64,000 nucleotides of DNA from CAVRIA01 sp963721115 (GTDB lineage: Bacteria; Desulfobacterota; Binatia; HRBIN30; CADEER01): assembly GCA_963721115.1 (NCBI GenBank), contig CAVRIA010000024.1, positions 1 through 64,000 of the forward strand, written 5' to 3'. Below, piece by piece: positions 37,244 to 48,255 of the stretch. Position numbers and translations under genes: made by a program. A model generated the notes under the pieces. The model was given only the letters and a program-made list of their open reading frames with translations. It did not search any database and was not told the origin of the DNA. The stretch's first letter is position 1; every line of letters begins with the position of its first letter.

Positions 37244-38136
37244 TCAGCGCTCCCTCAGCATCTGCTTCATCGTCGTGGCGTTCATCACGCCGAAGTTGGC
37301 GTAGCAGTTGTTGAAGATCACGTGCGCGGTACGCGCGTGCAACCGCGCAGGCGGCCGTTCCACTCGGACAGCTCCGCCTCGCTGTACAGGTACTGGTAGC
37401 GCTCGGCGGCGGAGATGCCCTTCTTCGACCAGCTCTCCGCGTTGCGGCCGTGAAAGCGCACGTAGGCGTCGTCGGTCGTGGTCTCGCAGACGGCGGGCAC
37501 GGCCCCGGGCACGGCCGGCTCGTCGACGATGACGTACGCGAGCCCGAGCGAGCGCAGGAGGTCGAACGCCCGCCCTCTCCTGCCCTCCTGCAGCCAGCTC
37601 GGGTGTCGGAACTCGACGGCAACGTCGTGCTCCGGCAGGCGATCCCGGCACTGCTCGATGTAGCCGGCGTTGCGCCGCGTGGCGGTGAACCAGGGCGGGA
37701 ACTGAAAGACGAGGAATCCGAGCTTGCCCGCCCGGCGCAGCGGCTCCAGTGCCTGTGCGAACATCCGGAAGGAGAGGTCGCGCACCTCCTCGCTGGGGCT
37801 CGACAGGCGCGGCTTGGCGAGGTCCTCCTCGGCCAGCAGGTCCTTCACCGCCCGCGGCAGCCGCGCGGTCTCGGCGCCGTGCCCGGTGAGCAGGGCGAAG
37901 GCCTTGAAGTGAAACACGAAGTCCGCCGGCGTGCGCTCGACCCAGAGAGCCGCATTCCGCTCGGAAGGCAGCGCGTAGTAGGTCGAGTCCACCTCCACGG
38001 TGTCGAAGGACCCGGCGTAGAAGCGCAGTCGCTCCTCCGCGCTGCGAGCCGACGCCGGATAGAAGGCGCCACTGGCGATCAGCGTGGGATCGGTCCAGGA
38101 GGCGGTGCCGACGCGGAATCGGGGCGCCGAAGCCAT
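37244..38136 (-). CDS. DUF72 family protein (one frameshift)
   Basis: A TIM-barrel-like DUF72 protein of about 297 residues. FRVGTASWTDPTLIASGAFY opens the domain; EVDSTYYALPSERNAALWVE and KLGFLVFQFPPWFTATRRNA follow, then VAVEFRHPSWL and DDAYVRFHGRNAESW. The final HVIFNNCYANFGVMNATTMK (with QMLRER after it) lies in another frame because one base is missing near 37341. No enzymatic activity is established for the family. The ATG at 38136 gives the conserved short N-terminus. Confidence 0.85.
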
Positions 38137-38274
38137 GCCCCACCCATACAGGGCCGCTCCACCCTTGCCCACTCGTCAGAGCCCTCGCGGCAAGGGAATG
38201 CCGCCGACTCTCGCCGGCGGCGCGGACGACACGGTCTCGTCCTTCGCGCATGCTTCTTGCTCAACCAGGGCGCG

Positions 38275-40242
38275 ATGGGCGCCACCGATCGTTACGCCGA
38301 TCTCGAGCTGATCGGAGAAGGGGTTTCGGCCCGGGTCTACAAGGCCATCGACCCGACCAACGGAACGGTCGTGGCGATCAAGGTCCTCAATCCACACCTG
38401 CGCGCCGACCCCATCAGCCTGGAGCGATTTCGGCGTGAGATCCGCATCACCCGATTCCTGAACCACCCGCAGATCGTCTCCATCTACGACCTGGTGACCG
38501 AGAGCGACGGCACCTACCTGGTGATGGAGTACATCGAGGGCGGCGACCTCAAGAAGTACCTCAGGCTCAACGCCCCACTCGAGATCGACGCCGCCCTGGC
38601 GATCGTCACCCAGGTGCTGCGCATCCTCTCGGCCTGCCACGCCAGAAACGTCATCCACCGGGACCTGAAGCCTCAGAACATCATGGTCGACGAGAACCGG
38701 CTGGTCCGATTGCTCGACTTCGGCATCGCCCGTATGACGTCTCTCGGCGATCTGACGCAGACGGGAACCTCCCTGGGGTCGCCCGAGTACATGGCGCCGG
38801 AGCTCTTCGCCGCCAACACCTTCGACCCGCGCACCGACCTGTACGCGCTCGGAGTCATCGCCTTCGAGCTGCTGACCGGAGAGCTCCCCTTTCGTGGAGA
38901 CTCTCTGGCGGTCCTCTACCACCAGCACCTGCGCGCCCCGCTGCCGCGTCTCGACGCGCATCGGCCGGACGCTCCGGCCTGGCTGCAGGATCTCCTCGAG
39001 CGCCTGCTCGCCAAGCAGGGCTACGATCGCTACCAGTCCGCCGACGAAGTGCTGGCGGACATCGAGCGCCGCCAGGTCGTCGCCCGGGAGCTCCCCGCCC
39101 TCCCCCGGCGGGAGTGCGTCCGCTGTGGCGCCGAAACGACCGCGGAGCTCCCCGTCTGCGCGTTCTGCGGATTCAACCGGTTCGATGCCGGAAAGGCGGG
39201 AAATTGGCAGCTCCTGACCACCGACACCCAGGACCGCCGGAAGCTCAACCGATACTTGAAGTCCGCGCTCGGTGTCTCCCTGCCGCCAGCTTCGCGCCCG
39301 ACCCCTCTGCTGGTATCGGGTCTCGATCGCTTCTCGGCCGAGATCATCAAGAGCAGCGCCCAGAAGCACGGCATCTACCTGGAGGCGGAGCAGATGACGC
39401 GCGCACGGCGGGCGCGCCGGCCCCTCGTCGTACTGCTGCTGGTGCCCGGCCTCTTGAGCCTGGCGGCGACCTTCTGGGCACAGGCGGTCCTCTTTTCTCC
39501 GTGGAAGGCCATCGCAAACGCCTTCCGGTTCTGGAGCGGTCCGGAGCGGTGGACCTGGCTGATCAGCGGCGGGCCGGAGACGGTCACCGTCATCGAGATC
39601 GCCGCCTTCGGCTTCCTGACCTGGGCCGCGATCGGGATCTACCGCAAAGAGCGTCGCAAGCCGGTCTTGCGCAGCGACCAGCTCGTGCGTCGGGTCGACG
39701 AGGCGTACGGATGGCTGCGCGATCTCGTGCCCTTCTTCGCGTCGGCCGCCAGCACCTCACTCAAGACGCACATCTCCCAGATGGTCGAGAAGTACCTTCT
39801 GGTCCGGAAGCTCGGCGGCGACGCCGGGGCCGATGTCGCCGGCAAGCTCGAGGATCTTCTGAGAACGGCCGCCGAGGTAGCAAACGCGATAGCGGCCATG
39901 GAGCCGGGACTCGACCCGGCGCGACTGGCGCAGCTGAGCGATCGCCACGCGGCGCTGGAACGCGAGCTGGAGGCGTCGCCCGAGCCGGCACTGGTCGAGC
40001 GAAGGGAAGAGCTGGGGAACGAGATCGCCGCCGCCTGTGCCCTCGAGGAGAAGCACTCGCGCCTCACCAATCGACTCGTCCACCTGCAGTACGTCTTCAA
40101 CTCCCTGCTCGGCCGGCTGCTCGTCCTGCAGGCGCCGCTGCAGGAGCCGGAGCGCGAGCTGCTCGAGGGGGCGGTGCGCGACCTCGCCGGCGACATCGAG
40201 CTGTCGCGCGCCATTCACGCCGAGCTGGGGGCGTTGCCGTGA
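38275..40242 (+). CDS. Membrane-anchored Ser/Thr kinase with zinc ribbon (first of pair)
   Basis: A 655-residue Hanks-type kinase. The kinase domain spans about 7-265: glycine loop LIGEGVSARVYKA, VAIK lysine, catalytic loop HRDLKPQN, DFGIAR and SPEYMAPELF, all intact. A four-Cys zinc ribbon follows (CVRC near 281 and CAFC about 17 residues on). Two membrane segments come next (LVVLLLVPGLLSLAATFWAQ near 380-402 and VIEIAAFGFLTWAAIGIY near 440-458), then a helical C-terminal domain of about 190 residues. The stop overlaps the GTG of the second kinase by four nt. Probably senses an envelope signal; the target is unknown. Confidence 0.85.
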   Translation: MGATDRYADLELIGEGVSARVYKAIDPTNGTVVAIKVLNPHLRADPISLERFRREIRITRFLNHPQIVSIYDLVTESDGTYLVMEYIEGGDLKKYLRLNAPLEIDAALAIVTQVLRILSACHARNVIHRDLKPQNIMVDENRLVRLLDFGIARMTSLGDLTQTGTSLGSPEYMAPELFAANTFDPRTDLYALGVIAFELLTGELPFRGDSLAVLYHQHLRAPLPRLDAHRPDAPAWLQDLLERLLAKQGYDRYQSADEVLADIERRQVVARELPALPRRECVRCGAETTAELPVCAFCGFNRFDAGKAGNWQLLTTDTQDRRKLNRYLKSALGVSLPPASRPTPLLVSGLDRFSAEIIKSSAQKHGIYLEAEQMTRARRARRPLVVLLLVPGLLSLAATFWAQAVLFSPWKAIANAFRFWSGPERWTWLISGGPETVTVIEIAAFGFLTWAAIGIYRKERRKPVLRSDQLVRRVDEAYGWLRDLVPFFASAASTSLKTHISQMVEKYLLVRKLGGDAGADVAGKLEDLLRTAAEVANAIAAMEPGLDPARLAQLSDRHAALERELEASPEPALVERREELGNEIAAACALEEKHSRLTNRLVHLQYVFNSLLGRLLVLQAPLQEPERELLEGAVRDLAGDIELSRAIHAELGALP

Positions 40243-42158
40243 ATCGCTACGACTCGCTGCCGCCCGGCCACGAGCTCGCCGGCCGCTTCACCGTCGAGCG
40301 GGTGCTCGGCCGCGGGCGCAGCTCGACGGTCTACCGGGCACTCGACCGGCAGACGCAGACGCCGGTGGCTCTCAAGGTGCTCGACCCGTTCCTGGCGCCG
40401 GACCCGGCTGCGGTGGAACGCTTCGCCCGCGAGGCGCAGATCATCCGCTCGCTGCGCCATCCCAACGTGGTGCGCGTCTACTCGGTCCACCAGGACGGCG
40501 ACCTGTCCATCCTCTGCATGGAATGCTGCGACGGCCTCGACGGCAAGAGGTACATCCAGCAGCGCGGGCCGATGCCGGTCGGAGAGTTTCTACCGGTCGC
40601 GCGTGCCATCGCCGGCGCCGTGCAGGACTGCCATCGGCTCGGCGTGCTGCACCGCGATCTCAAGCCGCAGAACGTGCTCATCGGTGCGGCCGGCGAGGTC
40701 AAGGTGGTCGACTTCGGCATCTCGAAGGTCAGCACCATGTCCGACCTGACGAAGACGGGCACGATCATCGGCACGCCGGAGTACATGGCGCCGGAGCTCT
40801 TTCGTTCGCCGCGCGCCGACGCGCGCTCGGACGTCTACGGCCTGGGGGCGATCTTCTACGAGCTGCTGGCGGGGCGCCCCCCGTACCCCGCCGGCTCCCT
40901 TCCCGCCGTCCTGGCGCAGCAGATCCGCGGCGAGCTGACACCGCTGGGCCTTCTGCGTCCGGACGCGCCCCCCTGGCTGGCCGCGGTCGTCGCCAAGTGC
41001 CTGCGCCTGGACCCGAACGCGCGTTACCAGAGCTGCGACGAGCTACTCGAGGACCTGGAGCGCGGCGAGCGCGCGACCGCCCTGGGCGAGGAGACACGCG
41101 GCCGTTCGATCTGCCTCGGCTGCAAGACCGAGATCATCCCCGGTCTGCCCTTCTGCCACGGCTGTGGACGGTTCGTCGCCGACGTCTACGCGCGCGGGCG
41201 CTACTCTGTCATCCTGCGGCGCTGTGACGACCCGGCGGCTCTGGCCCGGCACCTGCGCGGCACCTTCGCCGGCGCCCTGCGGGTCGACCCGCAGCGGCTG
41301 CGCCCGCCGGTCATTGTCGTCCGCGGCGTCAGCCGCCAGACCGCGGCAAGCCTGGCGCACGAGCTCTCCGCCCTGCCCTGCGATCCGCGCGTCACCGACA
41401 GCCTGTCGCGCGACCTCGAGCTGCCGCGCTACTCGCTGGCGCTGGCGCTCCTGCCGATCCTGCCCGTTCTGGCGGCGGGCACCACCTTGCCCATGCTGGT
41501 GAAGATTGCGCTCGTGCTCGCCGGAGAGCTGATCCTGATGGGTCTGTACCGCCTCCGCACCCGACCGCTGGTCAGCGTGCGCCGCCTGCGCCGGCGCAGG
41601 CACGCGGCGATCGATCCGATCGTGCTCGGCCTCGCCGGCGGCATCCGCCGCCTCCGCGATCCGAATCTGGCGACGCTGGCCGGCCGCGCCGCGGCGAGCT
41701 ACCTGCGCCTGCGCAGTGCCCTGGAAAACGGCTCGGCGCCGATCGATGCAGACGGGTTGGCGCGAGTGGTCGGCGCCGGTCTCGAAGCGGCCCGCACCCT
41801 GGAGCGCTACGAGGCCTTCCTCTCGTCGCGCAGCCTGAACGACATCAAGGAGAGGCTGGCCGTGGTCGAGGCGCGCCTGCAGTCTTCGAATGGCGCGGCG
41901 GCTGTCGACGAGCTGGTTCGGGCCAAGGTCGCCCTGCAGAGAGACTTCGCCGCCTATCTCGACGTCCAGGAGCAGCACGCGCGGCTCTACAACGGGCTGT
42001 TGCAGCTGAACGCGGTGCTGCGACGCCTGGAGGGCTCGCTGAGCGTCGCCGGCGCCGGTAACGACGGCGCCGCGGAGCTGGCGCACCTGGAGAACGAGCT
42101 TCGCTTGGCGGAGGACGACCCGCTGCAGGCGGAGGCACGGGACGGAAGCCCGGGCTGA
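40239..42158 (+). CDS. Membrane-anchored Ser/Thr kinase with zinc ribbon (second of pair)
   Basis: A 639-residue paralogue of the preceding gene with the same order. The kinase domain is about 14-275 (GRGRSSTVYRALDRQ, VALK, HRDLKPQN, DFGISK, TPEYMAPELF). A zinc ribbon follows (CLGC near 293, CHGC about 15 residues later), then a hydrophobic region near 400-435 (LALALLPILPVLAAGTTLPM) and a helical tail. The starting GTG overlaps the previous stop as GTGA, so both kinases are made together, possibly as a heteromer. It ends two nt from the convergent PspA-like gene. Confidence 0.85.
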   Translation: MNRYDSLPPGHELAGRFTVERVLGRGRSSTVYRALDRQTQTPVALKVLDPFLAPDPAAVERFAREAQIIRSLRHPNVVRVYSVHQDGDLSILCMECCDGLDGKRYIQQRGPMPVGEFLPVARAIAGAVQDCHRLGVLHRDLKPQNVLIGAAGEVKVVDFGISKVSTMSDLTKTGTIIGTPEYMAPELFRSPRADARSDVYGLGAIFYELLAGRPPYPAGSLPAVLAQQIRGELTPLGLLRPDAPPWLAAVVAKCLRLDPNARYQSCDELLEDLERGERATALGEETRGRSICLGCKTEIIPGLPFCHGCGRFVADVYARGRYSVILRRCDDPAALARHLRGTFAGALRVDPQRLRPPVIVVRGVSRQTAASLAHELSALPCDPRVTDSLSRDLELPRYSLALALLPILPVLAAGTTLPMLVKIALVLAGELILMGLYRLRTRPLVSVRRLRRRRHAAIDPIVLGLAGGIRRLRDPNLATLAGRAAASYLRLRSALENGSAPIDADGLARVVGAGLEAARTLERYEAFLSSRSLNDIKERLAVVEARLQSSNGAAAVDELVRAKVALQRDFAAYLDVQEQHARLYNGLLQLNAVLRRLEGSLSVAGAGNDGAAELAHLENELRLAEDDPLQAEARDGSPG

Positions 42159-42160
42159 GA

Positions 42161-42841
42161 TCAGACGTGACCTTCGGCCAGTCTCGCCTTCAGCTGGTCG
42201 AGAGCGTCGCCGCCGCGCTTCGCCTTCTCGAGCGTGGCGAAGCGCGCCTCGAGATCGGCGTCGACCGTCTCGCCCCCCATCTCCAGGGCCGCCTCCGTCT
42301 CCGCCTCGATGACGCGGATGCGCTCGCTGAGCTTGTCCATCAGCTCCATCGGCGAGTCGTCCGAGCGCACGGACAGGGACTCGTGCACCTTTTTCGTCGT
42401 CTCCGCCGAGCGGTAGCGCGCCAGCAGAAGAGTGTACTTGCGCTTCGCCTCGGCGACCCGATCCTTGCTCGCGCGCAGGGACTGCTTGAGCTTCCCGGTC
42501 GCCGCCTTCTGCTCCTCCCAGCTCTTCTGCAGGACGAGCGAGCGAGCCTCCAGCTCGTCCTTCTTCAGCAGCGCCTCGCGCGCCAGGCCGTCGTCGCCGG
42601 ACTCGACCGCCAGGACGGCGCGCTTCTCCCACTCCGCCGCCTGCGCCATCAGATCCTCGATCTCCATCTTCAGCCGTTTCTCGTCGGCCAGCGCCCGCGC
42701 CACCGCCTTCTGCAGGTCGCGCATCTGCGCGTTCAGCTCGTTCACGAACACCGCCAGCTGCTCCTCCGGATCCTCGAGCCGGTCGAGCAGCTTCTCCGTC
42801 TTGCCCCGAACGATCAAGCTGAACCTTCGGAAGACCTTCAT
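42161..42841 (-). CDS. pspA: PspA/IM30 family phage-shock-like protein
   Basis: A 226-residue, almost entirely helical protein of the PspA/ESCRT-III superfamily. The start MKVFRRFSLIVRGKTEKLLD is the membrane-binding amphipathic helix 0 region. DPEEQLAVFVNELNAQMRDL and VARALADEKRLKMEIEDL are the family's helical hairpin. PspA proteins bind stressed inner membrane and protect the proton gradient. A consensus sigma-54 promoter lies 44 nt upstream of the ATG (42885-42901), and a sigma-54 activator gene is divergent from it. The E. coli psp operon is controlled by the same sigma factor. Confidence 0.88.
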   Translation of the reverse strand: MKVFRRFSLIVRGKTEKLLDRLEDPEEQLAVFVNELNAQMRDLQKAVARALADEKRLKMEIEDLMAQAAEWEKRAVLAVESGDDGLAREALLKKDELEARSLVLQKSWEEQKAATGKLKQSLRASKDRVAEAKRKYTLLLARYRSAETTKKVHESLSVRSDDSPMELMDKLSERIRVIEAETEAALEMGGETVDADLEARFATLEKAKRGGDALDQLKARLAEGHV

Positions 42842-42884
42842 CGACGTTCCTCCTTGTGCCGGCGGTATGGCGCCGGGCTTATTC

Positions 42885-42901
42885 TAGCAAAGCACACGCC
42901 A
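42885..42901 (-). promoter_or_regulatory. Sigma-54 promoter (-24/-12) of the pspA-like gene
   Basis: On the minus strand TGGCGTG-TGCT-TTGCTA matches the consensus TGGCACG-N4-TTGCW with exact GG-to-GC spacing. The -12 end is 44 nt from the ATG, leaving a leader of about 30 nt. The next gene to the right is an NtrC-type sigma-54 activator, the expected regulator class. Confidence 0.75.
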
Positions 42902-43078
42902 TTCAACGGCCAGGACGCCGATCGGTCCGCCGCCTCGTCCGAGGCTCGGCCGGCTGGTCGCGGTTTTGCCACAACCCGTACGTTTGCGTCGGCGGCGGCG
43001 ATTGGCGAATGATCGGGGGAAGCCGATGGGTCCCTTTCCTCAGAATGCGTTCCGCGCCGGCGCCGGGCGCCTCGACCG

Positions 43079-44422
<1,344 letters not shown>

Positions 44423-44475
44423 CCGGTTCTCGGCCGCTCTCGCCCGGTGTACGATGTGCACTGGAGGAAGAAGAC

Positions 44476-44760
44476 ATGCCGAAGGCGACGTGGAAGGGAG
44501 CGGTCCTGGCGGAGAGCGCCCACTGCGAGGTGGTCGAGGGCAACCAGTACTTCCCGCCCGATTCGATCCGGCGCGAGTACTTCCGCGCCAGCGAGACGCA
44601 CACGGTCTGCCCCTGGAAGGGCACCGCCAGCTACTACGATGTGGTGGTCGACGGGCAGACGAACAAGGACGCCGCCTGGTACTACCCGCAGCCGAAGGAC
44701 GCGGCCAAGCAGATCAAGGACCACGTCTCCTTCTGGCACGGCGTCGAGATCGAAATGTAG
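44476..44760 (+). CDS. DUF427 domain protein
   Basis: A complete 94-residue DUF427 protein. The family's fingerprint is seen: VLAESAHCEVVEGNQYFPPD, CPWKGTASYYDVVVDGQTN and AAWYYPQPKDAAKQIKDHVS. Function is not established; family members are small single-domain beta proteins. A GAGGAAGAAG site precedes the ATG. The gene follows the response regulator by 53 nt and is convergent with sppA. Confidence 0.92.
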   Translation: MPKATWKGAVLAESAHCEVVEGNQYFPPDSIRREYFRASETHTVCPWKGTASYYDVVVDGQTNKDAAWYYPQPKDAAKQIKDHVSFWHGVEIEM

Positions 44761-44781
44761 CAGGGACGCCCATGCGCTTGA

Positions 44782-46518
44782 CTAGTCGAGCTCGAATCGA
44801 CCGCGCATCATCGTGAGAATGCTGCCGGCCGGGAACTCGTAGGCGCTCAGGGCGCCGCGCAGGTTCTGCCACCAGGCGGGCGGCGGCCCGAAGACGCGCG
44901 TGCCGAACAGCTCGATCAGGCGCTCCCCGAGCCCCTTCTGCTTCGGGTAGAAGACCAGCTCGACCTTGCGCGACACGGGAATGCCCACTGCCGTCTTGGC
45001 GGCGTCGAGGGCGGCGAAGAAGCCGCCCGTCTCGTCCACCAGGCCGTTCGCCAGCGCCTGCTCGCCGGTCCAGACGCGCCCCCGCCCGATCTCGTTGACC
45101 CGCTGCGGCGTCAGCTCGCGCCCTTCCGACACGCGCTGCACGAAGACGTCGTACACGCGCTGCATGCTGTCGACCAGGTGCGCCCGCGCGCTCGCGGTCA
45201 GGGGCGTCGTGAGCGACGTCATGTCGGCCAGCTCGCCGCGCTTCAGTGTCTCGCTGTTGATGCCCAGCTTGGCGAGGAGGCCGCCGATGTTGGGCCTGGT
45301 CAGGACGACGCCGATCGATCCGGTGAGGCTTCCCGGCTGCGCGAGGATGCGTGTCGCCCCGGCGGCGATGTAGTAGCCGCCCGACCCGGCGACGTCGGAC
45401 ATGGAGACGATGATCGGCTTCTTGCGCGCTGCGCGCCGCGTCGCCCGCCAGATGAGGTCGGAAGCCAGGGCGGAGCCGCCCGGGCTGTCGATGCGGAAGA
45501 CGATGGCCTTGACGTCGTCGTCGTCGCCGGCTTTGTCGAACGCCTCGACGATGGTGTCCGAGCCCATGGCGACGCGGCCGGTGACGGCGCTCGACTCGCT
45601 CTCGCCGGTCACGATCGGCCCCACCCCGTAGACCACCGCGATCTTGCCGTCGGGCCAGACGTCGCGAGGCTCCAGACCGCCGGCTGTGCCGTACTTGTCG
45701 GCGGGCAGGAAGTCGCGCTTTTCCCCCAACAGCTCGGTGCGGAGCTGGTCGAGGAAGTGCACGCCGTCGGCGAGGTGGCGCCCCTGCAGCTCCGCGGCGC
45801 TCGCCGGGCTGGCGTCGATCGCCGCCCGTACGGCGTCGGGGTCGAGATTGCGGTCGTTGGCGATTCCGCTCACCAGCTGCGAGTAGAGGCTGTCGAGGAG
45901 GGAGTTCTCCATCTCGCGCTGGTACGGAGACATCTCCTTGTTGGCGATCATGTCGCCGAAGGTCTTGTACTCGCGGATCTTCTCGACGTTCATCTGGATG
46001 TCGAGCTTGTCCCAGACGCCGCCGAGAAAGACGTATTGCCCGACCAGGCCGCTGAGCGGCGCCGTGCCGGCCGGCGGCAGGTCGATGGTGTCGGCGGCGC
46101 TGGCGATGTAGTACTCGAGCGTGCTGTTGGCGAACTCCTGCTCCAGGTAAGCGCGCAGTGGCTTACCGCTGTTCCGAAAGCGGAGGAGAGCGTCGCGGAT
46201 GTCCTGCGCCTTCGCCCAGCCGATCTCGAGCGAGCGCACGCGAATGACCATGCCCGCGACGCGGCTGTCGTCGGCGGCCTCGCGGATGACCGCCAGGACG
46301 TCGAAGAGCGACGGCGACGGCTCGCCGAACAGCCGCTTGAGCACCCCGTCGGGTGCGCGTTCGGCGTAGTTGCCCTGCAGGTCGAGAAGGACGTAGCTCC
46401 CTTCCGGCACGGCCGGGCCGGCCCACCACGGGCGGCTGAGCCACACGCCGATGAGCACGGCGATCAACACGATCATCCAGCGCCGTCGCCGCCGTCTCCG
46501 CCTCCTGCCGTCGTCCAT
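44782..46518 (-). CDS. sppA: Signal peptide peptidase SppA, 67-kDa type
   Basis: A membrane-bound serine protease that degrades released signal peptides. The 578-residue protein has an Arg-rich cytoplasmic start and one membrane anchor (WMIVLIAVLIGVWLSRPWW), then two tandem S49 domains. The N-terminal domain supplies the general-base Lys in EKIREYKTFGDMIANKEMS. The C-terminal domain supplies the nucleophile Ser in SMSDVAGSGGYYIAAGA. FRIDSPGGSALASDLIW is also typical. Both catalytic residues are present. The run of ten arginines after MDDG is unusual but plausible as a membrane-topology signal. Confidence 0.93.
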   Translation of the reverse strand: MDDGRRRRRRRRRWMIVLIAVLIGVWLSRPWWAGPAVPEGSYVLLDLQGNYAERAPDGVLKRLFGEPSPSLFDVLAVIREAADDSRVAGMVIRVRSLEIGWAKAQDIRDALLRFRNSGKPLRAYLEQEFANSTLEYYIASAADTIDLPPAGTAPLSGLVGQYVFLGGVWDKLDIQMNVEKIREYKTFGDMIANKEMSPYQREMENSLLDSLYSQLVSGIANDRNLDPDAVRAAIDASPASAAELQGRHLADGVHFLDQLRTELLGEKRDFLPADKYGTAGGLEPRDVWPDGKIAVVYGVGPIVTGESESSAVTGRVAMGSDTIVEAFDKAGDDDDVKAIVFRIDSPGGSALASDLIWRATRRAARKKPIIVSMSDVAGSGGYYIAAGATRILAQPGSLTGSIGVVLTRPNIGGLLAKLGINSETLKRGELADMTSLTTPLTASARAHLVDSMQRVYDVFVQRVSEGRELTPQRVNEIGRGRVWTGEQALANGLVDETGGFFAALDAAKTAVGIPVSRKVELVFYPKQKGLGERLIELFGTRVFGPPPAWWQNLRGALSAYEFPAGSILTMMRGRFELD

Positions 46519-46581
46519 TGTCCCCCATCATTGGCGGATGAGCGCAGCGGCGCAAGCGCCGCGGGCTCGGGACCGAGCTGG

Positions 46582-46620
46582 ATCCGTCCGATCGGTCCGA
46601 TTGGTCCGATCGGTCCGATG
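46582..46620. repeat. Short 9-nt tandem repeat
   Basis: The unit TCCGATCGG is repeated about 3.8 times (46587-46620, one copy with T for C) just upstream of sppA. No convincing gene covers it, although one frame would encode Gly-Pro-Ile repeats. The stretch 46519-46694 holds nothing else I can support. Confidence 0.7.
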
Positions 46621-46694
46621 AGACGAGAGGCGCGGTCAGGTGTGGGGACGGGCGGACTTTTCGGCCGGCGGCGCCGCAGACCGACGCTCCTGCC

Positions 46695-46924
46695 GTGGGC
46701 GTCGGTGTTGCCGCGAGCGGTGTCGCCGTGACCGCTCCGGTGGTCGGGAGCTGGCTGCGCCACCTCGCCAACCAGCGCGGCATGGAGAAGGATGCGGGTC
46801 ACGGCTCGCAAGTGGCCCCGACGCGCACAATCGCGGCGGCGGAGACGTCTCCTGCCTCGTCGAGGGACGCGCCTCCGGCAACGGCGCGATCGAGGGCTGC
46901 GTCTGCTCGGTCGACGAGCACTAG
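46695..46924 (+). CDS. Possible small exported Cys-motif protein (frameshifted)
   Basis: A GTG-started frame gives a hydrophobic segment (VGVGVAASGVAVTAPVVGSW) and a polar spacer. After one apparently missing G near 46848, the frame continues as EDVSCLVEGRASGNGAIEGC and then VCSVDEH. The last part closely resembles the small peptide at 51393-51509 (C-x-VEG, G-x-I-x-GC-x-CSV). The similarity is the main argument for a real gene. No function is suggested. The rest of the intergenic region to 47148 shows only a purine-rich leader of the sulfotransferase. Confidence 0.35.
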
Positions 46925-47148
46925 CCTGCAGTCTCCACCCGGTCAGTCACAGTAACTTCCCCGACCTCTAACAGAGCCGGAAAGTCCCCGTAACACGGGC
47001 GGCGTAGGCTCTTCCCCGTGAACCACAATCGAGTTGGCGGTCTGGCCGCGGCGGCGCTCGGGTCGTTCCGTCCAGTCGCCGGCGCCGCGAGCCAGCTCGG
47101 CCGGTGAGCCACCGGCTCGCCGTTCCGACGACGAGAAGGAGAGGACTC

Positions 47149-48114
47149 ATGCAAATGCCAGTGGCCGATTCACTGCCGGGAGCGGGGGCGCGCCTCGTTC
47201 TCGTCCTCAGCTCCGAGCGCTCCGGCTCCACGCTTCTGCGCGTCATGCTGGGCGAACACCAGAAGGTCGTGGCGCCATCCGAGATGTTTCTCCTGCGTTA
47301 CCCGGACTACGATACCTGGCGCGCCCGCAAGCCCGTGGCGATGGAGAGCGTGTTCGAGTTCTTCGACCTCATCGGGCGGCCGAAGCGCCTCGGAGAGATC
47401 GACGACGCGTGCCGGGGGCATTCCACTCTCGACGTGTACCGCTGGCTGCTGAGCTTCCTGCCCGCGGACGCCTTTCTGGTCGACAAGACTCCCGCCTACG
47501 CGAACGAGCTCGAAACCCTGGCTCGCGCGCATGCCCTGCGCCCCTTCTGCATCTGGATCCTTCGCCATCCGATGGCCGTGATCGACTCGCATCTGCGCCT
47601 CAAGTTGCGCGAGCGAGAGCAGCGGCACGCGCGCCTCCATCCGCTGCGCCAAACCGTGCTGCGCTCCGCCAATCGCGCCGTCGAGCGGCTCTACCGCGGC
47701 ATGACTCCCCTGGCGCGCGATCGGGAGACGAAGTGGGTGATCCAGCAGATGAACATCCGCTTTTTCCTGCGGCACGTACCCGCGGAGCGAAAATTCGTCG
47801 TCCACTACGAAGGCCTCGTCGGCGCCCCGAAGGACGTCCTCTCCCAGCTGTGCAACGGGATGGGAATCGACATCGATCGCGGCATGCTCGATCCGGAGAC
47901 GCGAGAGCGGGTGATGAACCCGCATCTCGGAGATCCGAACTTCCACACGCGGAACGGAATCGACCCGAGGCTGGCGTACGCGCGGACGGAGTGCCTGTCG
48001 GAAGCGCGGCTGCGCACCGAGACCATCCAGCTCATACGGCAGCTCCGCATCCCCTCTCCACGGCGTCCCCGCACAGCGCCGCTGCAGCCTCAATTGGCTC
48101 CGGCGACCCGTTGA
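47149..48114 (+). CDS. Sulfotransferase family protein
   Basis: A 321-residue PAPS-dependent sulfotransferase-fold protein. The 5'-phosphosulfate-binding loop is VLSSERSGSTLLRVMLGEHQ. The 3'-phosphate segment is around FCIWILRHPMAVIDSHLRLK. VHYEGLVGAPKDVLSQLC is the typical C-terminal helix region. Transfer of sulfate to a carbohydrate or other surface molecule is the family's usual role; the acceptor is unknown. A strong GAGAAGGAGAGG site precedes the ATG. It stands alone between sppA and the pho genes, with about 140 nt on the right without features. Confidence 0.88.
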   Translation: MQMPVADSLPGAGARLVLVLSSERSGSTLLRVMLGEHQKVVAPSEMFLLRYPDYDTWRARKPVAMESVFEFFDLIGRPKRLGEIDDACRGHSTLDVYRWLLSFLPADAFLVDKTPAYANELETLARAHALRPFCIWILRHPMAVIDSHLRLKLREREQRHARLHPLRQTVLRSANRAVERLYRGMTPLARDRETKWVIQQMNIRFFLRHVPAERKFVVHYEGLVGAPKDVLSQLCNGMGIDIDRGMLDPETRERVMNPHLGDPNFHTRNGIDPRLAYARTECLSEARLRTETIQLIRQLRIPSPRRPRTAPLQPQLAPATR

Positions 48115-48255
48115 TCGGAAGGATACCGACCCGCTGATGCAAGCTGCGAAGGCGAGGCTCCTGCCGAGCCACGCTGGGCACGGCAAACGGCTCACCGGCA
48201 GGCTCGCCCTCGCGGCGTCGGATCGTCCGCAATCTGAGTACGAGCCTTCTCTACA

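Noticed and set aside
46582..46620. Gly-Pro-Ile collagen-like coding repeat
   Set aside because: Fewer than four copies and no frame with a start, ribosome site or further similarity; kept only as a DNA repeat.
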